Source: Lutraria lutraria (lineage: Eukaryota; Mollusca; Bivalvia; Venerida; Mactridae). Taken from it: a stretch of 64,000 nt of DNA. The position numbers were made by a program, and so were the translations under genes. Position 1 is the first letter of the stretch. Every line of letters starts with the position of its first letter. The notes beneath the pieces are model-generated. The model was not told the DNA's origin, did no database searches, and worked only from the letters and a program-made list of their open reading frames with translations. The stretch covers positions 34,262,756 through 34,326,755 of the forward strand of contig OZ026834.1 in the NCBI GenBank assembly GCA_964023205.1. Direction: 5' to 3'. This document shows, one piece after another, positions 12,621-25,905 of this stretch.

Positions 12621-15600
12621 CGAGTGTTGTATGATTTGTATCCATTTTTAGCCTTTATTCCTGAATGTTTATGTAAGATGATAAATTAATTGCGACCAAA
12701 TTGATTTCGGCTAAAGGCTGTAAATTATGTCTACACTTACGTTTTCGTACAAATTCGTTCCTTGAATGTTCCAATGGCGAGTTATAGGCGTGTGTCTAGC
12801 TGATATATATGGTTAATATTGTAAACAAATTTGGAAATAATTTGACTAAGTTGTCTGCGTATCAATTTGTAAGTTTCTTACAGTCGTAAATAGTTTTGGT
12901 AAATTTGTATATCAGTGTACCTAAACTTCCGACGGACTTTAAAAATTTTGTCACTATTTTGCCTGTTTTTCCAAGACATGTTTTATATAACAAAGTATGA
13001 AGGAGTATTGATAAACGAGTTTTTGTCAACGGGATTGTCGATTTATCTATGACAATAAATAAAACTCGTTTATAATCTAGTACTCACTTAGGTTATCCTT
13101 AAAATGCTTTTGGGGAATCCGTTCCCTATTCCAATTCCAGCTTTTCTTTTCCACTATATGTAATGTTAATAAATACGATGAAACTAAAACCCTATCTACC
13201 TATCATTGCAAAAGAAAATTGATCGCGTATTCTTTTGAGGACTACCTTACAGTTTTATCTCTGAAAAATAAAACAGCCCAATCGTTAATTTGTATCAGTT
13301 GTATAAGAAATATTCGGCCATTATATCTCCTGTTCTACTGATTGACCTTTCAATTTTGATTTTTTCTTCGGAGTCGGATGATTTCACAGCCCAAACATTT
13401 CTAGTATCTCTTTGATGTTCTTGGTTCCTATGTCCCCGTTAATTGCAGTGAATGTGTTTGTTATTTTGTCATTAATGCAAGCATTGTCATTTTTACGACT
13501 GTTATTTTTAGACAGCACACAAGCCCAATCTTATTGATGTACATGTACGAAGGATCGTACCTACAACTTTGAATTTAGAAAAATACGTGCACGCGCTTAA
13601 ATCAAACATACTGAGCAAAATAAGGAACTACCGCTGAGTTTGTTTGAGCTTAGCTGGATGAAAAACAAACGTGGCAATCATTTCTGTTAGCATTTAAAGC
13701 TTGCTCTCACGATTATCAAAATGGATGGCCAAAAGTAAGCTGTAAAACGAGGAAAACTTTACTCAAGTGAGTTTGGGATTAAACTTCAATAATGGGTATG
13801 ACCACTGCAGTGTATCATTCAAAAGTGCATAGAACTGACTGAAGAGTTGGTATCTGCCAGTGGAAAATTGTCCAATTCCTGGAAGTTCGTTGACTTTAGC
13901 TGATCGGCTGTGACGACGCCTTCCTCGTCTGTCCACCATACCACAGACGTGCTCGTGCTTATTTCTTCGAGATCGGGACTTTAATAGGACCAATCATTAA
14001 TGTAATCAGCGGTATTTCTTTTTAGAAAATTAACTCTGTCTCTAGCTGTACATATCATGTTGAAAAACACCAGATGTTGGCTTTGTTATGGAACAGACTT
14101 GATATTAAGCGAAAATGTAATCGCGATAATGGTAATGGAATTTGAATTGCCATTAAATACGACTAAATGCAATTGATAACCACACGCCATGGCTATCCAT
14201 ATCATGCCAAAGCTCCCACCCACCGAACCAATCTCATCCAGGAACACAGCAGCCAGCATATTGTTCGTTTCGCCCCTTTGTTAGACGCACACACTGTCTC
14301 TACCATGAGGTAAACAATCTGGATTCATCCGGGGATATGGACGTTACTCCATCTTCATTGTATCCAACGAGTGTCTACACGTACAAATTCAAGACGAGGA
14401 TGTTGCGTTTAAACACATCCAACATGCGTTCTCCATCAGATGATTGCAAACAGTTTGTCCTAATATTCGTTTCCTTTGAAGCCCTTGTGTATAAGCAGTG
14501 ATAGCAATGGCAATTTTGAATCGATTGCACAATTGCGTGTTCTCGATATAACGGTTTTGACCACGCGTTGCGTCGTTACTGCCTAGGTACGTAAATCAGC
14601 TGCTTTGCTCCGTGCGTGACGATTTCCGTATCGCTTGAACTCCTAATATACATCGCAACGTCTTCTGTCGCTATGCCAGCATCAAGCATACCGACTGTGC
14701 GTTCGCTAAGTTATTAGATACCCTTTGAATATTTGAATGCTACAATGTAAAATGGACACGTCTTCGTTATCTTGACAACTATGAAATACAAGTAAAATAA
14801 ATTGATTGTATATCATACAGGACATACTGAACAATACATGCACGTGCTAACCTAGTTTCACGTCGATTAATAATGCAAACAAAATCGCTTAAATTAATGA
14901 GTGCTGATGACACTGGCCAAGGCTATATGATGAATCTATTTTTACAATAAATTGATTTTAATACTGGCTATAAAACTATTTACAAATCAGAGGTCCCCTA
15001 TATTGTTCAAAGGACATGTATTTACTAGCATGTGCGCATGCGTACATGCGTTTGTGTGTGTCTCATATTGCTACAACTTTATATGATCTGCACAGTAACC
15101 TTCCAATTAGCGTATGTTGCATTTACAGAAGGAAGAATTATTACCCCTTTTTCTTGTCTGATTCTTCGGGATGCGCGCTACCATTTCAGATTCCATGACA
15201 ACAGTTTTGTAAGAACACTCAGGCATTACGCGAAAGAATGATAATTTTCCTAAAAACAATTATTCTTTAATTTCTGACGATTGTTAAGTGATTTTCTTCT
15301 AGAAGATTTGAGCAAGGATAGTTTTTTTTAAAAATCGGTTACAGATGTGAAAAAAAGCAATTATTAGGTTAGATTACGTATGGAGTTTAATGACACGAGG
15401 AAATCATTAGTTCTGCAGTGTTATCTATATATGGGTGCTGTGTGCATGTTTCAGTTTCAAAACAGCTTTATGAAATATCTTTAGATGATTATTTTCTAGT
15501 CAAAACAGATGCGTTCTGATTGGGTTTTATATCATTGCCAGGAAATATGTCATACAAATATCCAGAAATTTCTAACGATAAGCCGCGCGTAATTATATAA

Positions 15601-16100
15601 CCGAAATTTCAAGCTAGGTAATTTAATCAATGTGCCGAAAGTATTCATTAAAACTGAACTTAGATAGGCTTGCACTGTAACATGGAATGGAAACCAAATT
15701 AGAAAATGCATGGCGGATGAAGAAAAACGTCATACTTTGGTCCGCTTCAAAATATTTCCAATTTCTGCACATGTACTAATAAAGAAAAGGAATTAGCTGA
15801 CAATGATATACAAATGTAATCATTTCTGCTGCGAATGGATGTAATGCGAAATAATCAAAGAAAAACATCAGGAAATATCGTTAGAATATATTTTTGATTC
15901 AAAGAATGTTTGATAAATTTCAAGTTATAGATGATCTCCTACTCGTATGATGTTTGTTTATGATAAATCGTTAACTATGTATTCAACTTCCAGACAGACC
16001 CGTCAGCATATCAGTACATCGTTTGGAATGCAAGAAAATTAAGCGCCATGTTGTCGACTTCCTAGTGAGGTTCAATTTCATTTATTGATAGTAAATTACT
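12621..16100. other. no gene recognised
   Basis: Non-coding A+T-rich DNA. A short hairpin lies at 13009-13076. An alternating motif 'tgtgcgcatgcgtacatgcg' at 15031-15050 resembles an NRF-1 site but stands alone. Frames are short and featureless. Confidence 0.45.
13009..13076. repeat. short hairpin / inverted repeat
   Basis: 'gataaacgagtttttgtca' at the left pairs with 'tgacaataaataaaactcg' plus 'tttat' at the right. The arms are about 19 bases with one interruption, and the loop is about 20 bases. No T-run or gene makes it a terminator; it may be a solo MITE core. Confidence 0.45.
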
Positions 16101-16377
16101 GTTTATCTGTTACTTATCGGCCCATTCGACAGCTATGGATATGTTAGGGTCGCCCAGGAGAGAGACAGGGGAGAGAAGATACAGGAGAACACATTTTTTC
16201 ATGGTTCTTTATCGAGCTCGATGTGAAGCATCGATACACGTCTCATCCGTCTCCTGTGATGTCCTTATCAGCACTGGGATAGGGGACACTGAAAAGCATC
16301 CCAGAAATGTCGAAAGACGGAGCCGAAATTTGAACCCACGACCTTTCGTTACGTAGTCCAGCGCCACACCGTCACAC
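16101..16377 (-). mobile_element. tRNA-derived SINE, family C, copy 1
   Basis: On the minus strand this begins near 'gtgtggcgctggactacgta', continues through a box-B-like 'cgtgggttcaaatttcgg' and 'gtccctatcccagtgctga', and ends in an 'aagtaacagataaac' tail. Copies at 21487-21720 and 31645-31912 share order and tail ('taaacaacagataaataaat'). The 73-codon plus-strand frame is a repeat by-product. Confidence 0.75.
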
Positions 16378-17525
16378 ATTCGATCCACGTAATCAATCTT
16401 TTTTTACCTGACTATAAAGTTTTTGCCTTCGAAAGACGTAATTTCGCGATGCCATCAAATACGAGTATTCCAGAGTATTAGTGTCTGATGGACCATATGT
16501 TTTGAGATGCTAGGGAACAATGATGAATTACTATTTCATGCATGGCAAAAAGTGACAAATTTGAAATAACTACAACCAATGAATTCTTTACAAGATATTG
16601 CTGCAGAATCGACAGCACGTTTGTATGAAGCTCGCAACGAAAATGTCTTCAAAGAGCAAAGGACATGTCATATGTTGTTGATTATCTTATTTCAAATTTT
16701 CAAACTGTGACAAATTACACCATCGGTCGTTTTCTGTCAGATACCATCAACAAAGATGTAAGATATATCCAGAAGTTGACACCATCAATACAACTTGAAG
16801 ATGTCTGTTTTTACTTCTTATAAAATATAAACAGAAACAACAACATTCACTGTCTACCGAATACCGATAGCTATCGCCAGATCTCCGGTTTCGAAATGTT
16901 TTGTGCTGTCTTCAGAATTTATTGGCTTTCGTCGACCATCAGGCTGAATACTGACCGCGTGACCATTTTTTGTGCGCCGTGTCGTCTGTGTAAATGCCCA
17001 TGATAATCAGATTTCTAAAATTTCTATTACATGTACCATGTTTCTGATGCAGATGATACCACATCTTTTCGCTGTACACATTATACGAGCATATCGTGGT
17101 GTCTGGATAAAAGCACGGTAATACTGTTGACTTAAGTAAAAAGTATTCTCTATGTCTCCGCAACTAATTTCTACAATATTCTTGTCCTTGAATTAGATCT
17201 TTGTTCAGATCCGAACAAAACAAACATAGGAAATATTGCATTTCAATGATATTTTACTGCAGACAAATATTGCACTTTAATACTATTTAAAATTTAAATT
17301 ATTGCTCCCTTATGTATAATATTTATCCTTGATACCAATACCAATTTCAGGAAAACATTGAATAATCGTGTCGCATAGGAAATAAAAGAACAGCAAATAT
17401 ACGCGTTATTAGACACAAATCGATGCCTCTCCCAGATCATCATGTGTTTCTAATGCGTTTATAATCTAAACCCGAAATACATTGAACTGTGCAAGAAAAC
17501 AAAAACGACATAGATTATTATGCCA
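16378..17525. other. no gene recognised
   Basis: Non-coding A+T-rich stretch with only short frames, such as 16939-17163 on the minus strand. No motif or repeat partner was found. Confidence 0.45.
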
Positions 17526-17752
17526 TTTTAGCTTACCCGAGCACATTCTGCTCAATGGTGAGGTATTATAAGATCTGTCAATGTCCGGCGTCCAACACTT
17601 GGGATTAATAAAAGTTACTCTGAATGTCAGTCTAGAAGATTTCTAAGTCAGTGTTTGGGCTCTTCTGGTTAAATATCGATATGAAAGAAGTAACAATGAA
17701 CTGAACAAAGTCACAGTCTTTACTCAGGTGAGCCATCATGGCCCTCTTATAC
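17526..17752. repeat. molluscan-type dispersed repeat ('aggtgagc...ggccctc')
   Basis: It starts 'agcttacccgagcacattct', passes 'tgtccggcgtccaacacttg' and 'agaagatttctaa', and ends 'actcaggtgagccatcatgg' plus 'ccctctta'. These landmarks match a very abundant repeat I know from oyster, mussel and pearl-oyster DNA ('agctcacctgg...', 'ggcgtccg...', 'caggtgagc...catggccctc'). It is diverged and non-coding. This is the best single taxonomic clue in the window, but the recognition is from memory and not a search. Confidence 0.65.
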
Positions 17753-18212
17753 TTTAATTATACTAACAACTCAATTTAGTTTATCAAAATGAAAATGAAC
17801 GTGCAAGATGTTAACAAAAGTAAAAACAAAACGAGATATAAATACACGTAATTATTCATTAGAGCACATCATGTTCAGAGAATGAAATATAGTGTATTAG
17901 GTGGGTGCCACCAAGAAATGAAAATTAATTACGAGTGTAGGAGAATGAGAGACAATATTACAGTAAAAGCTTAAACTCATGTCAAAGAAGTTGCTAGAGA
18001 AGTATCAGAAAAGGGTTTTAAAGGAGTTTAACAGACATCCAGTACATGGTGACATAACTACACTTTAACATAATACATTTTGTCCATTAACGCACATAAT
18101 ACGCACGATACACAATTTTTTTCATTAAAAAAATGTAAGTCGTGTATCGCTGTTTACACAGGACATGATGAAGAACCAGGAAAAAAACTAATCGAAATAA
18201 GAGTAGTGATAT

Positions 18213-18296
18213 AAATGTCCGGCTCTCATGTACCTTCTGGTGCGACTCTGAAATGACTATAGCTCTCGAATGGCTCCTTAAACAACAGATAAAGAG
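18213..18296 (+). mobile_element. 3' fragment of SINE family C
   Basis: 'tgtccggctctcatgtacct' followed by 'ctccttaaacaacagataaa' matches the 3' third of family C as read on the minus strand of 31645-31912 ('cccggttctcttgtatctta', 'gctaaacaacagataaa'). The tRNA-like head is missing, a typical 5' truncation. Confidence 0.6.
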
Positions 18297-19340
18297 ATAT
18301 TATTAATTTATTTTGTGTCACATCAATAACTTTAAAATAAAGATTATCAGTACCGTTCAGTCAAAATTATTAACAGGACCATAATGGGTAAACCAATAAC
18401 GCCAGCGAAGCGTTTATACATTCAATGGGTGTAATCGACCAGTACTTTTTGTTCCATTTAGATCATTAATTCCCTGACCGCCTGGAAGTAAATGACATGT
18501 TCTCTACTAGTAGATTTATTGATCAGAATAACATGTATTGCCTGCTTGCTAAGAACTGAACCGTGATGACATTATTTATTGAATCGATCATTAACATTTT
18601 AAGTGTTGCAGTAATGTTGTTTTTATTGTTTCTAATTAGTTGTGTTGCTTTTTCAAAGCTTGTGTTGTTTACAAAAGTTACATCAGTAGTTTGGCATAAT
18701 ATTCAGTCATGATAGTGTCAAGACAATGGTCGTGTTCGCGGTTATCCGTCGACCCTCCTTTTTAGCGGCGACCCTGAGGTTCTAAACGCTAAATCCAAAC
18801 TACGGAAATGCTTCACGATGAATCAGACCCTATGTTTTAACAAAATGTACGAATAGAAAAAAAAATTCTGATCTACTTGCCCTAATCGTTTGGTCAGGTA
18901 ATTCTAAACATGTCTATTTTTTCTTGCATGTGCAATATTATCAACCACTGTGGTCGTCAATTGCGCAGGTGGTGTGTTTAAAGTTGTTTCGTAAGCAAGG
19001 CAAAATGACCCACTAGAATACAGCAGCTGACGTCTTGTACTTTTATGGAATCTGTAACTATGGAGATCAAGAGAGAACAATTTTTTAAAATAGTCAACCT
19101 TGAATATGATACAAAATTGTATAGAGTTTGGCATATAAATTCAGTCTATTAATTATTAACAAATATTCCTTTGAAAACATTGTACGCCAAATAAGTAATT
19201 TTAATGTTAAAAATTACCTTAGATGTATTTGATAACTTTTCAAACGCCCTGTGAAATGCATAATTCATAATCTGTTTATCTAAACCTATAATAGTATTAA
19301 GTTATGAGAAAGACGTCTAGAACACCATCAACATTAGGTT

Positions 19341-19552
19341 TGGTTGATCGAGTTTTACGCCCCTTTCAGAGGCATAATCATCATTCCTATGAAGAACCAG
19401 TACTAGACTCACATCCTCCGTAAACAACTGCCTACTTTCTCACATAAAGAGACATGGTCGGTAGCTGGGCTCGAACTCACGATCCTCTATCAGTGAGAGC
19501 TTACCGTGATTTGATTTGAAGTGCGCGACATTAACCACTCGACCATGGAAGC
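19341..19552 (-). mobile_element. tRNA-derived SINE, family A, near full length
   Basis: On the minus strand: box A 'catggtcgagtggttaatg', then 'tcaaatcacggtaagctctc', box B 'gtgagttcgagcccagc', and a body 'taggcagttgtttacggagg' / 'gagtctagtactggttctt'. Alignment by eye to 1-175 is close throughout the shared part. The 3' end is near 'gtaaaactcgatcaacca'. It is non-coding. Confidence 0.8.
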
Positions 19553-21486
19553 GTGTCTTCTACATTAGGACGATCATCTTTGGGATCAAAACAATCGATC
19601 TATAATCCCATTCAAATAGTTTCAAGATGATTGATTGAGGAATTACTGAAAAAACGTCCGTCATCTTGATACTTAAGTATTTTATAAATAAGGGTTTTCT
19701 ATAATGTATTTATTAGAGTGGTTTCGTCTGGTTGTAATATAGACAACCGGTCCTAAAATCGGCTATCGTAATGAAGAGATGTTCACATGACGTCGTCACT
19801 AAATAAGGTACATTTTGTATTACTGCGTTTGTTACCAATCACAAGGCATCACTGTCCTTATAAAATACGTTGTATATTGCTTAAGTTATTATTTTATTGT
19901 AGGTGTATAATTTGATCATTCGTTATGCAAATGTTTTATTATTATATTAAAATTGCCCAGTTTAAATGCAAATAAAGGGTTTCAGTGAAATATACGAGTT
20001 AATTATATTGGACATGGAGACATTTCTTGTCTGATTTTTTCTATCGTCTCCTTAAGACGTGAATTGATTTCGTGTTTGTATGAGATAAAAATGTGTCCTC
20101 TGAAAGATTGAGCTATATTGCATCTTTTAAGTGACGCGATATTTGTTAATTGAAAGCATATACCACGATCTGACACTTCTTATCCCCTAAGAGTTTAATT
20201 TTCCCCAGAACTTCTTAGAAATAGTCGGTAATTACACCTTGAGTGTTCCTTTCGAAAATAGAATAAAAAAGTATTACTTGAGCGAGAATTTCACTTTGTA
20301 ATGATAATGTAAACCGACACACATGCTACTTTTTCCGGTTACAAAAGAACTGAACAACAGATTTGTGCTTTTTACAAAAAATATAAGCTCTAGGCGTTCG
20401 ATGGTGAATAAATAACACAGAAAAACATCTGGACTAACAGTGCTGTGTCTCTTACAAAATCAGAATGTTTATGTCACCAAGTTTGTACAGATACAATTTT
20501 AACGATTTTTCAATTAAAAAGGCATTAATTGAAATTTAACTCGACCCGATTTAATTCTTATATTCAGACATCCACAACATTGACAGGCCTTTTCTCCCCT
20601 ATGTGCCTCGTTGGGTTTTAGGTCGGGTGTTATTTTGTGGTAGGAAAAATTCTTCTTTTCAAAAATCCTACTGCTAGGAATAGTTTCCTTATCTGTATTT
20701 TTAATATAGTGTTCCATCCAAATAGTGTCATAAATTACCTCATGTGCAATTTCCTTACCAAAGGTGTCAACATGTCCAGCAACGATGTATTTATGATAGC
20801 TGTGACATCGATCCAGTATAAGGTCAGGGCGCCAGGTTTTTACCTTTTAAATAAAATAATGCTCTCTTCCAATTCTTCCTTCTTAATTTGATCTTGTATC
20901 ACTCTTACTTCCCATTGATACTGATGTTGGACAAATAATCAGGAGATTGTCGTGCACCCATAACATTAACACTCGCGATGCGTTGACATTATCCATTTGA
21001 TGGACGTTCGTAAGCTTCAATCATGAAGTCAGCTGCTAATCTGTAACTGAGCCTCTTAAATATCTCTATCAATCAGTGCTACACGTTTTCGTTATAAATA
21101 ATCTTCTATTATCTATTATCAATATCGATATCAATGTTGTACCTCTGACAAAAAATATGAGTATGTCACCGGATTAATTTTGTTTAAACATATTATAGCG
21201 TTTATAAAATCGAAATAAACATTAATTTAAATTTAGCTCTGCTCGATGCAATATTGTGATACGTAATACTTCATACATGGCGCTTCAAAACAAAGAGGTA
21301 TCATTGTAATACATACATACCTTTATCAAAATACAGGTCTTTTGTTTATGTTTAGAACTTTCAGAAAGAAAGTCATGCGATGGCAGAATCAAGGCAAGCT
21401 CTTATCTTAAACACCGATTATAGCAATACGGGGTTAGGATACCTAACGGACAGTTTTGATCGATGGCGTACTCTCAATCGGTCTTT
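19553..21486. other. no gene recognised
   Basis: Non-coding A+T-rich sequence. Two overlapping short frames on opposite strands near 20514-20891 carry no recognisable domain. Confidence 0.45.
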
Positions 21487-21720
21487 TTATTTAATCTGTT
21501 GTTTAATGACCCGATCGACAGCTATGTCCATTTCAAAACCGCTCCATAGATGGCAGGAGAACTTGTTATGTGTATCTCTACTCTTTTCGAATAGTTTATC
21601 CTTGTTCTTTATCGTGCCAGGTCACATGTAAATCACCGATACACACTTAGCCTGTTTTTCTGTGACTTTCTTAACACAGAACTGGGCTCGGAAATTGGGA
21701 TGGGGACACTTAAAAATATA
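21487..21720 (-). mobile_element. tRNA-derived SINE, family C, copy 2 (diverged)
   Basis: The plus strand shows 'ttaatctgttgtttaatgac', the reverse complement of the family C tail. It is followed by 'gatcgacagctatg' (compare 'attcgacagctatg' in copy 1) and, near the far end, 'actgggctcggaaattggga' and 'ggggacact'. The tRNA-like head is poorly preserved. An 83-codon plus-strand frame here is incidental. Confidence 0.6.
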
Positions 21721-24174
21721 GGTTTGTACTTTACACTCGATTTGTATTACGATAGGTAAGAGTGTATATTTGGATGTTCTTCGTGAATGAGAAAGCTAAA
21801 TGGAGCGGTAGCTACTGTTGCTTTCTTATTCCTGTAACAATAAACACACAGATATGCATTCTAACCATCTTAGGGCTCCGACCATCAACTGCAAATCAAC
21901 TGAAAGCGTGAAAATGCTGTTAGTAACTTGTTTGTTGACCTCTGTCCCGGAGAGTCCGATATAGGCTCCAATGGGTTCATGTCCGTGTCTTAATTGAGCA
22001 TTGTTACGCTCTCACAATAAGCCTCGGTGGACATTGTGCATCAGCTGAGCAGGATGAGCCCTTGTGCTTAATCTGGTATGTGGTAACAGTGGATTAGATA
22101 TGTCGTTTATTCGAAGCCGTTACCACATGTGAATCTATCAGTGACAAAAACAGTGTACATAACCTAATTCGTCACACTTAAAGTTCATGCAAAAAGTTGT
22201 ATGTACCTGAAATTTCGCTATCAGCATTATTCGAATCAAAGCTCTGAATGTTCTTCTGTTGGTCGGCACTACAAAGTGGTCAAAAATTGAATTTCTTTGT
22301 AAGGTGAAATATTGGGCTGAGTTTTGGAAACCGAGCGATAGTTCACGCATTAATTTTGATGCAGACCGAAGTACTACGCCCTTCTACACCAGCCATACCA
22401 GTTAAAGTTGTAACCGTTCCATGTCCTTTCAATACTTTATACCCTTTGTATACTCAACTTATGCAGAATGTAATACCTCATACATGAAGACATGCTCGAA
22501 CAAACTGTTACACGTTAATCGATTATAATTTCCCGATCAACCACTTTTTTGAATATCTAGTTGGCTCAGTTATCAACGCATCGTCCGTAAATTCAATGAT
22601 GACTTCTATTTGTTTACAATAGAAGCTAGGAACCAGACTAAATTAGCATATACAGCACGTGAATTATATTGTCATCCTACTTTGAAATGTGTGAACTGAT
22701 AGTAAATATTTTAGTCATCCTAGGAAAAGAACTGTTTAGATTTTTCTAGCTACGACTGTTTTGTATTGCTCGTTTACGATTTTACACGGTCATATGATTT
22801 CGACTTGAATGCACGTAATATTTGAATTTGTATTTTATGCCATTGAATTGAAAAATTGAAACTATGTTAATGGAAGCTGTTCGGTATGCAGGAAAATTAA
22901 AACCGACCGACTGTTGAGAAATGGTATTAACTTTGTGTTCGCACCGAACAACAAAAAACTGTAAATACAAAACAAACATTGTTTTGTCAGTAAATAATAA
23001 TTTGGTTGATTCTGCCTCTTCGATTGTTTCGACTGCTTTTTTGTAATTTGAATTGGCCACTAGAAAACTTGCAAATATCAAGATGTGGTAAATCTGTTGC
23101 TGACTTGCCAAGCGTTAATAGACATTTATATAGTTTTACTGTCACCTTGAACTTACATTGCGATATTCCATACACTCGTAAAACTTTCCGAGTTACGACT
23201 TTTAAAATACATTTAAATGGAAGAAAGCGAGGGAAATGACTCGCAGTTTTGCAGAAAAATGAAATTGCTGTTTTTTTTTCGTAAATTGTTGAATAATTCT
23301 CCTCATGGTTTTCAAACATTTACCACCCGTTGTTTACCTTTTCCTGTCATTAAAAACAACAATCATGTGTTTCCTTGGATTTTATTTTGAATTATAGTTA
23401 TTGCCATAACGTAAACACTCTAATAACACTTCATATCTATAGCATCCATCCAACTGTTTCTATTAAATCTTGGCAGCAGTATTCATGCTTAAATACGTTT
23501 TTGTTTCACATGAATGCGGAACTTATTCTGATTTAATGCACCAATTATATCGTGAAATATACTCATAAGTGCTACATTTGCTGTGTGTAATTCGATAGAT
23601 TATTACTAAGACCTGTCTGATGATACAATCGGCTTAAATCAACAATAAGTGTCATTACATAAGGATTTTTAGAAAGTATAAAGTATAAAATAATTGCGTT
23701 ATCGCCGTAAATCGTCCAAGTAAATACACCTTGATCATTGATCTTGCAGTGTACACAAGCTTCGTCATACGCTGGTATTAAAGTGCCCTCATAGACAATG
23801 TAGTGCTAAAGGTCGCTGTCCACAAACATCGGAAGCAATTAAGCACTTTTGTTGGGAAAGTAATCAATTCATCGTATTTGACCAGCGTTTTATTTATCTT
23901 ATCATGTCATACGTTACTTTATGTTTCTTTCGTACCGGATATAGAATCAATAACAGATTTAGCAATCAAATGTTTCATTGGTGGAATAAATCACTTATTA
24001 CACGGTTTGTTTTACTATATTTTGAATGCTGCTTCCTTTATCTTTCCACACAAAGCCAGATTTATTTTAAATGTATATATACATACGCTTACAAGTACTA
24101 ACATAGTTAATCATTATTATCGTTATATCGAATATCAGTATTGTTATGCACCTGTCAATATTTTCCCGCCCCGA
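21721..24174. other. no gene recognised
   Basis: Several overlapping frames of 65-125 codons lie on both strands at 22.8-24.2 kb. They are A+T-rich, mutually overlapping and featureless, and the longest (23803) lacks an ATG start. A weak tRNA-like box A, 'tggctcagttatcaacgc', sits at 22562. Confidence 0.4.
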
Positions 24175-24585
24175 CCATAGGGTCATGTCACATAAAAAAT
24201 ATCATATAAAAAAGTATGTATGCGCCATTAATGTTATGCAGGTGTTCGTCTTTTTTGCAATTTAGCATGTATTTCTTCGGTTACACGGTCGTCCTAGACC
24301 CATTATTTAATGCGAGTAGAGGTAATGTTAAGTCTGCTATGTCTAAAGAACTTCATTTAGAAAAAAATATCTTTTGATCAATTGAAAGGATACATAATTG
24401 TCGTTATTTGGATATATATATCAGAACTGTGCGTCGTTTCTACATTTGAACAGAACCAATATTTAGATAAATTTTGTGGGAGTTCCACCCCTTGTCTATA
24501 AATATGAATACTATACATACTATAATATACTATAATATTATATATTTATTTGGTTAATGGTATTTTATGTGACATGGGCCTATGG
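24175..24585. mobile_element. 0.41-kb TIR element (MITE-like)
   Basis: The left end 'ccatagggtcatgtcacata' is matched by the right end, whose reverse complement is 'ccataggcccatgtcacata'. The inverted match continues through 'aaaa.atatcat' / 'aaaataccat', giving arms of about 32 bases with a few mismatches. The interior is non-coding. No clear target duplication was found and outer borders may extend a few bases. Confidence 0.6.
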
Positions 24586-25535
24586 CTTCGACCCAAGAGA
24601 ATTTGACATTTCTAAAATCTTGATGTATAAATCATCACCCTAGAGACAACCGTATTCATCTAAATCCTACTTGGTCTATCAAATGCGACATGACCAAAGT
24701 CTATTTCCCGGGACACGGAGTCATTAAGTTTGTCAAATTCCCGTCTGTCGGAAATGGTCTTCTGTCTGAAGTCCCATGTATGCCCGCCCCCCCCCCCCCG
24801 GGCGGACAGAATATTGAAAGATGCATTATACAATGTGATGAAATGTGGCTATATGTTAATTGCATAATTTTTGCGAACGCTAAGGGGAAAATGGTACATC
24901 ACATCTAGCTCTGATAACACAAACTTTTCAGTCTAAGACATCACGTAACAGTTTTAAACATATCTTTTAAGTCATTTCAAACCGAAATACTGTTGTCAAA
25001 ACCATGTCATTCTACGGTTGTGTTATGGTGCAAGTTTGTAACACAGAGGTACTATTATGTCTGTTGCATCATGTAATTATGTAAAATTTAAATGGCAAAG
25101 TATTATGGTCTTGCAATGAGGCTGCTATGATCAATTATAGAAAATAAAATAAATGTTTAAAACATACTATTTAATTTCATTGGACCGTACGATCAGGTTA
25201 GCGTAGTTGATGTTTTTTTCTATTCTCACATCACTGCCATCATTTAAATTATACGTCTAACTTACCTGTTCAATCACCTACACCTTTTCTGGCATCGGTC
25301 TGCCGTCATTTATGCTGCTCGTACGTTGAGATGTATGTCATACTTGTGTAGGAGTAGCATCATTTCCTCAACTTAACACCCATATGCTAGTTAAAAGTGA
25401 ACCATAAAATACCTCGAGTATTAATTAATTCCGATGCAATAATCCTACAGCCTGGATCGAAAGTAAAACAAAAGCACAAATTCCCAGGAAACGCCACATA
25501 CATAAGAAGAACAACTATAAAAAAACGTTATAGGT
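24586..25535. other. no gene recognised
   Basis: Non-coding. A poly-C/G run lies at about 24790-24802. The 72-codon frame at 24690 crosses it and has no recognisable content. Confidence 0.45.
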
Positions 25536-25905
25536 AGACGAATTACAAGAAGCATATTGATTTATGTTTTTTGTATGAAGTTGCTTTTTTCATAAAGGAT
25601 ATTGACTGTATATTTTATTTTATCCTCCATTAAGGAGAGTATAAAACATTTATATGATATGAGTAATACACATTATAATGACAATCATGAGTATTTAACA
25701 AATGAATAAATTCATTTATATAGTTAACAAGCACATGGTAATATCATACCCTACATCAATCAAATAAAGTCAACCTTAAATGTTTACGAATTCACCATAA
25801 ATCTCAGCACTATCATACAACCACATTGAACTTCAAATAGCCACACAACAACTTATCTTGATAATGTCTTCATGATTTACTTACCTATCAACTATTAATA
25901 GATTC
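25536..25905 (-). repeat. dispersed repeat, copy 2 of an inverted pair
   Basis: This is the reverse complement of 4845-5210: 'gacgaattacaagaagcata', 'ttttttgtatgaagttgctt', 'aaaggatattgactgtatat'. The two copies lie about 20 kb apart in opposite orientation. Sequence divergence suggests an old dispersed element rather than an assembly artefact. Confidence 0.7.

Noticed and set aside
23803..24180. 125-codon plus-strand gene
   Set aside because: No ATG at its start, overlaps other frames, and runs into the left end of a TIR element.
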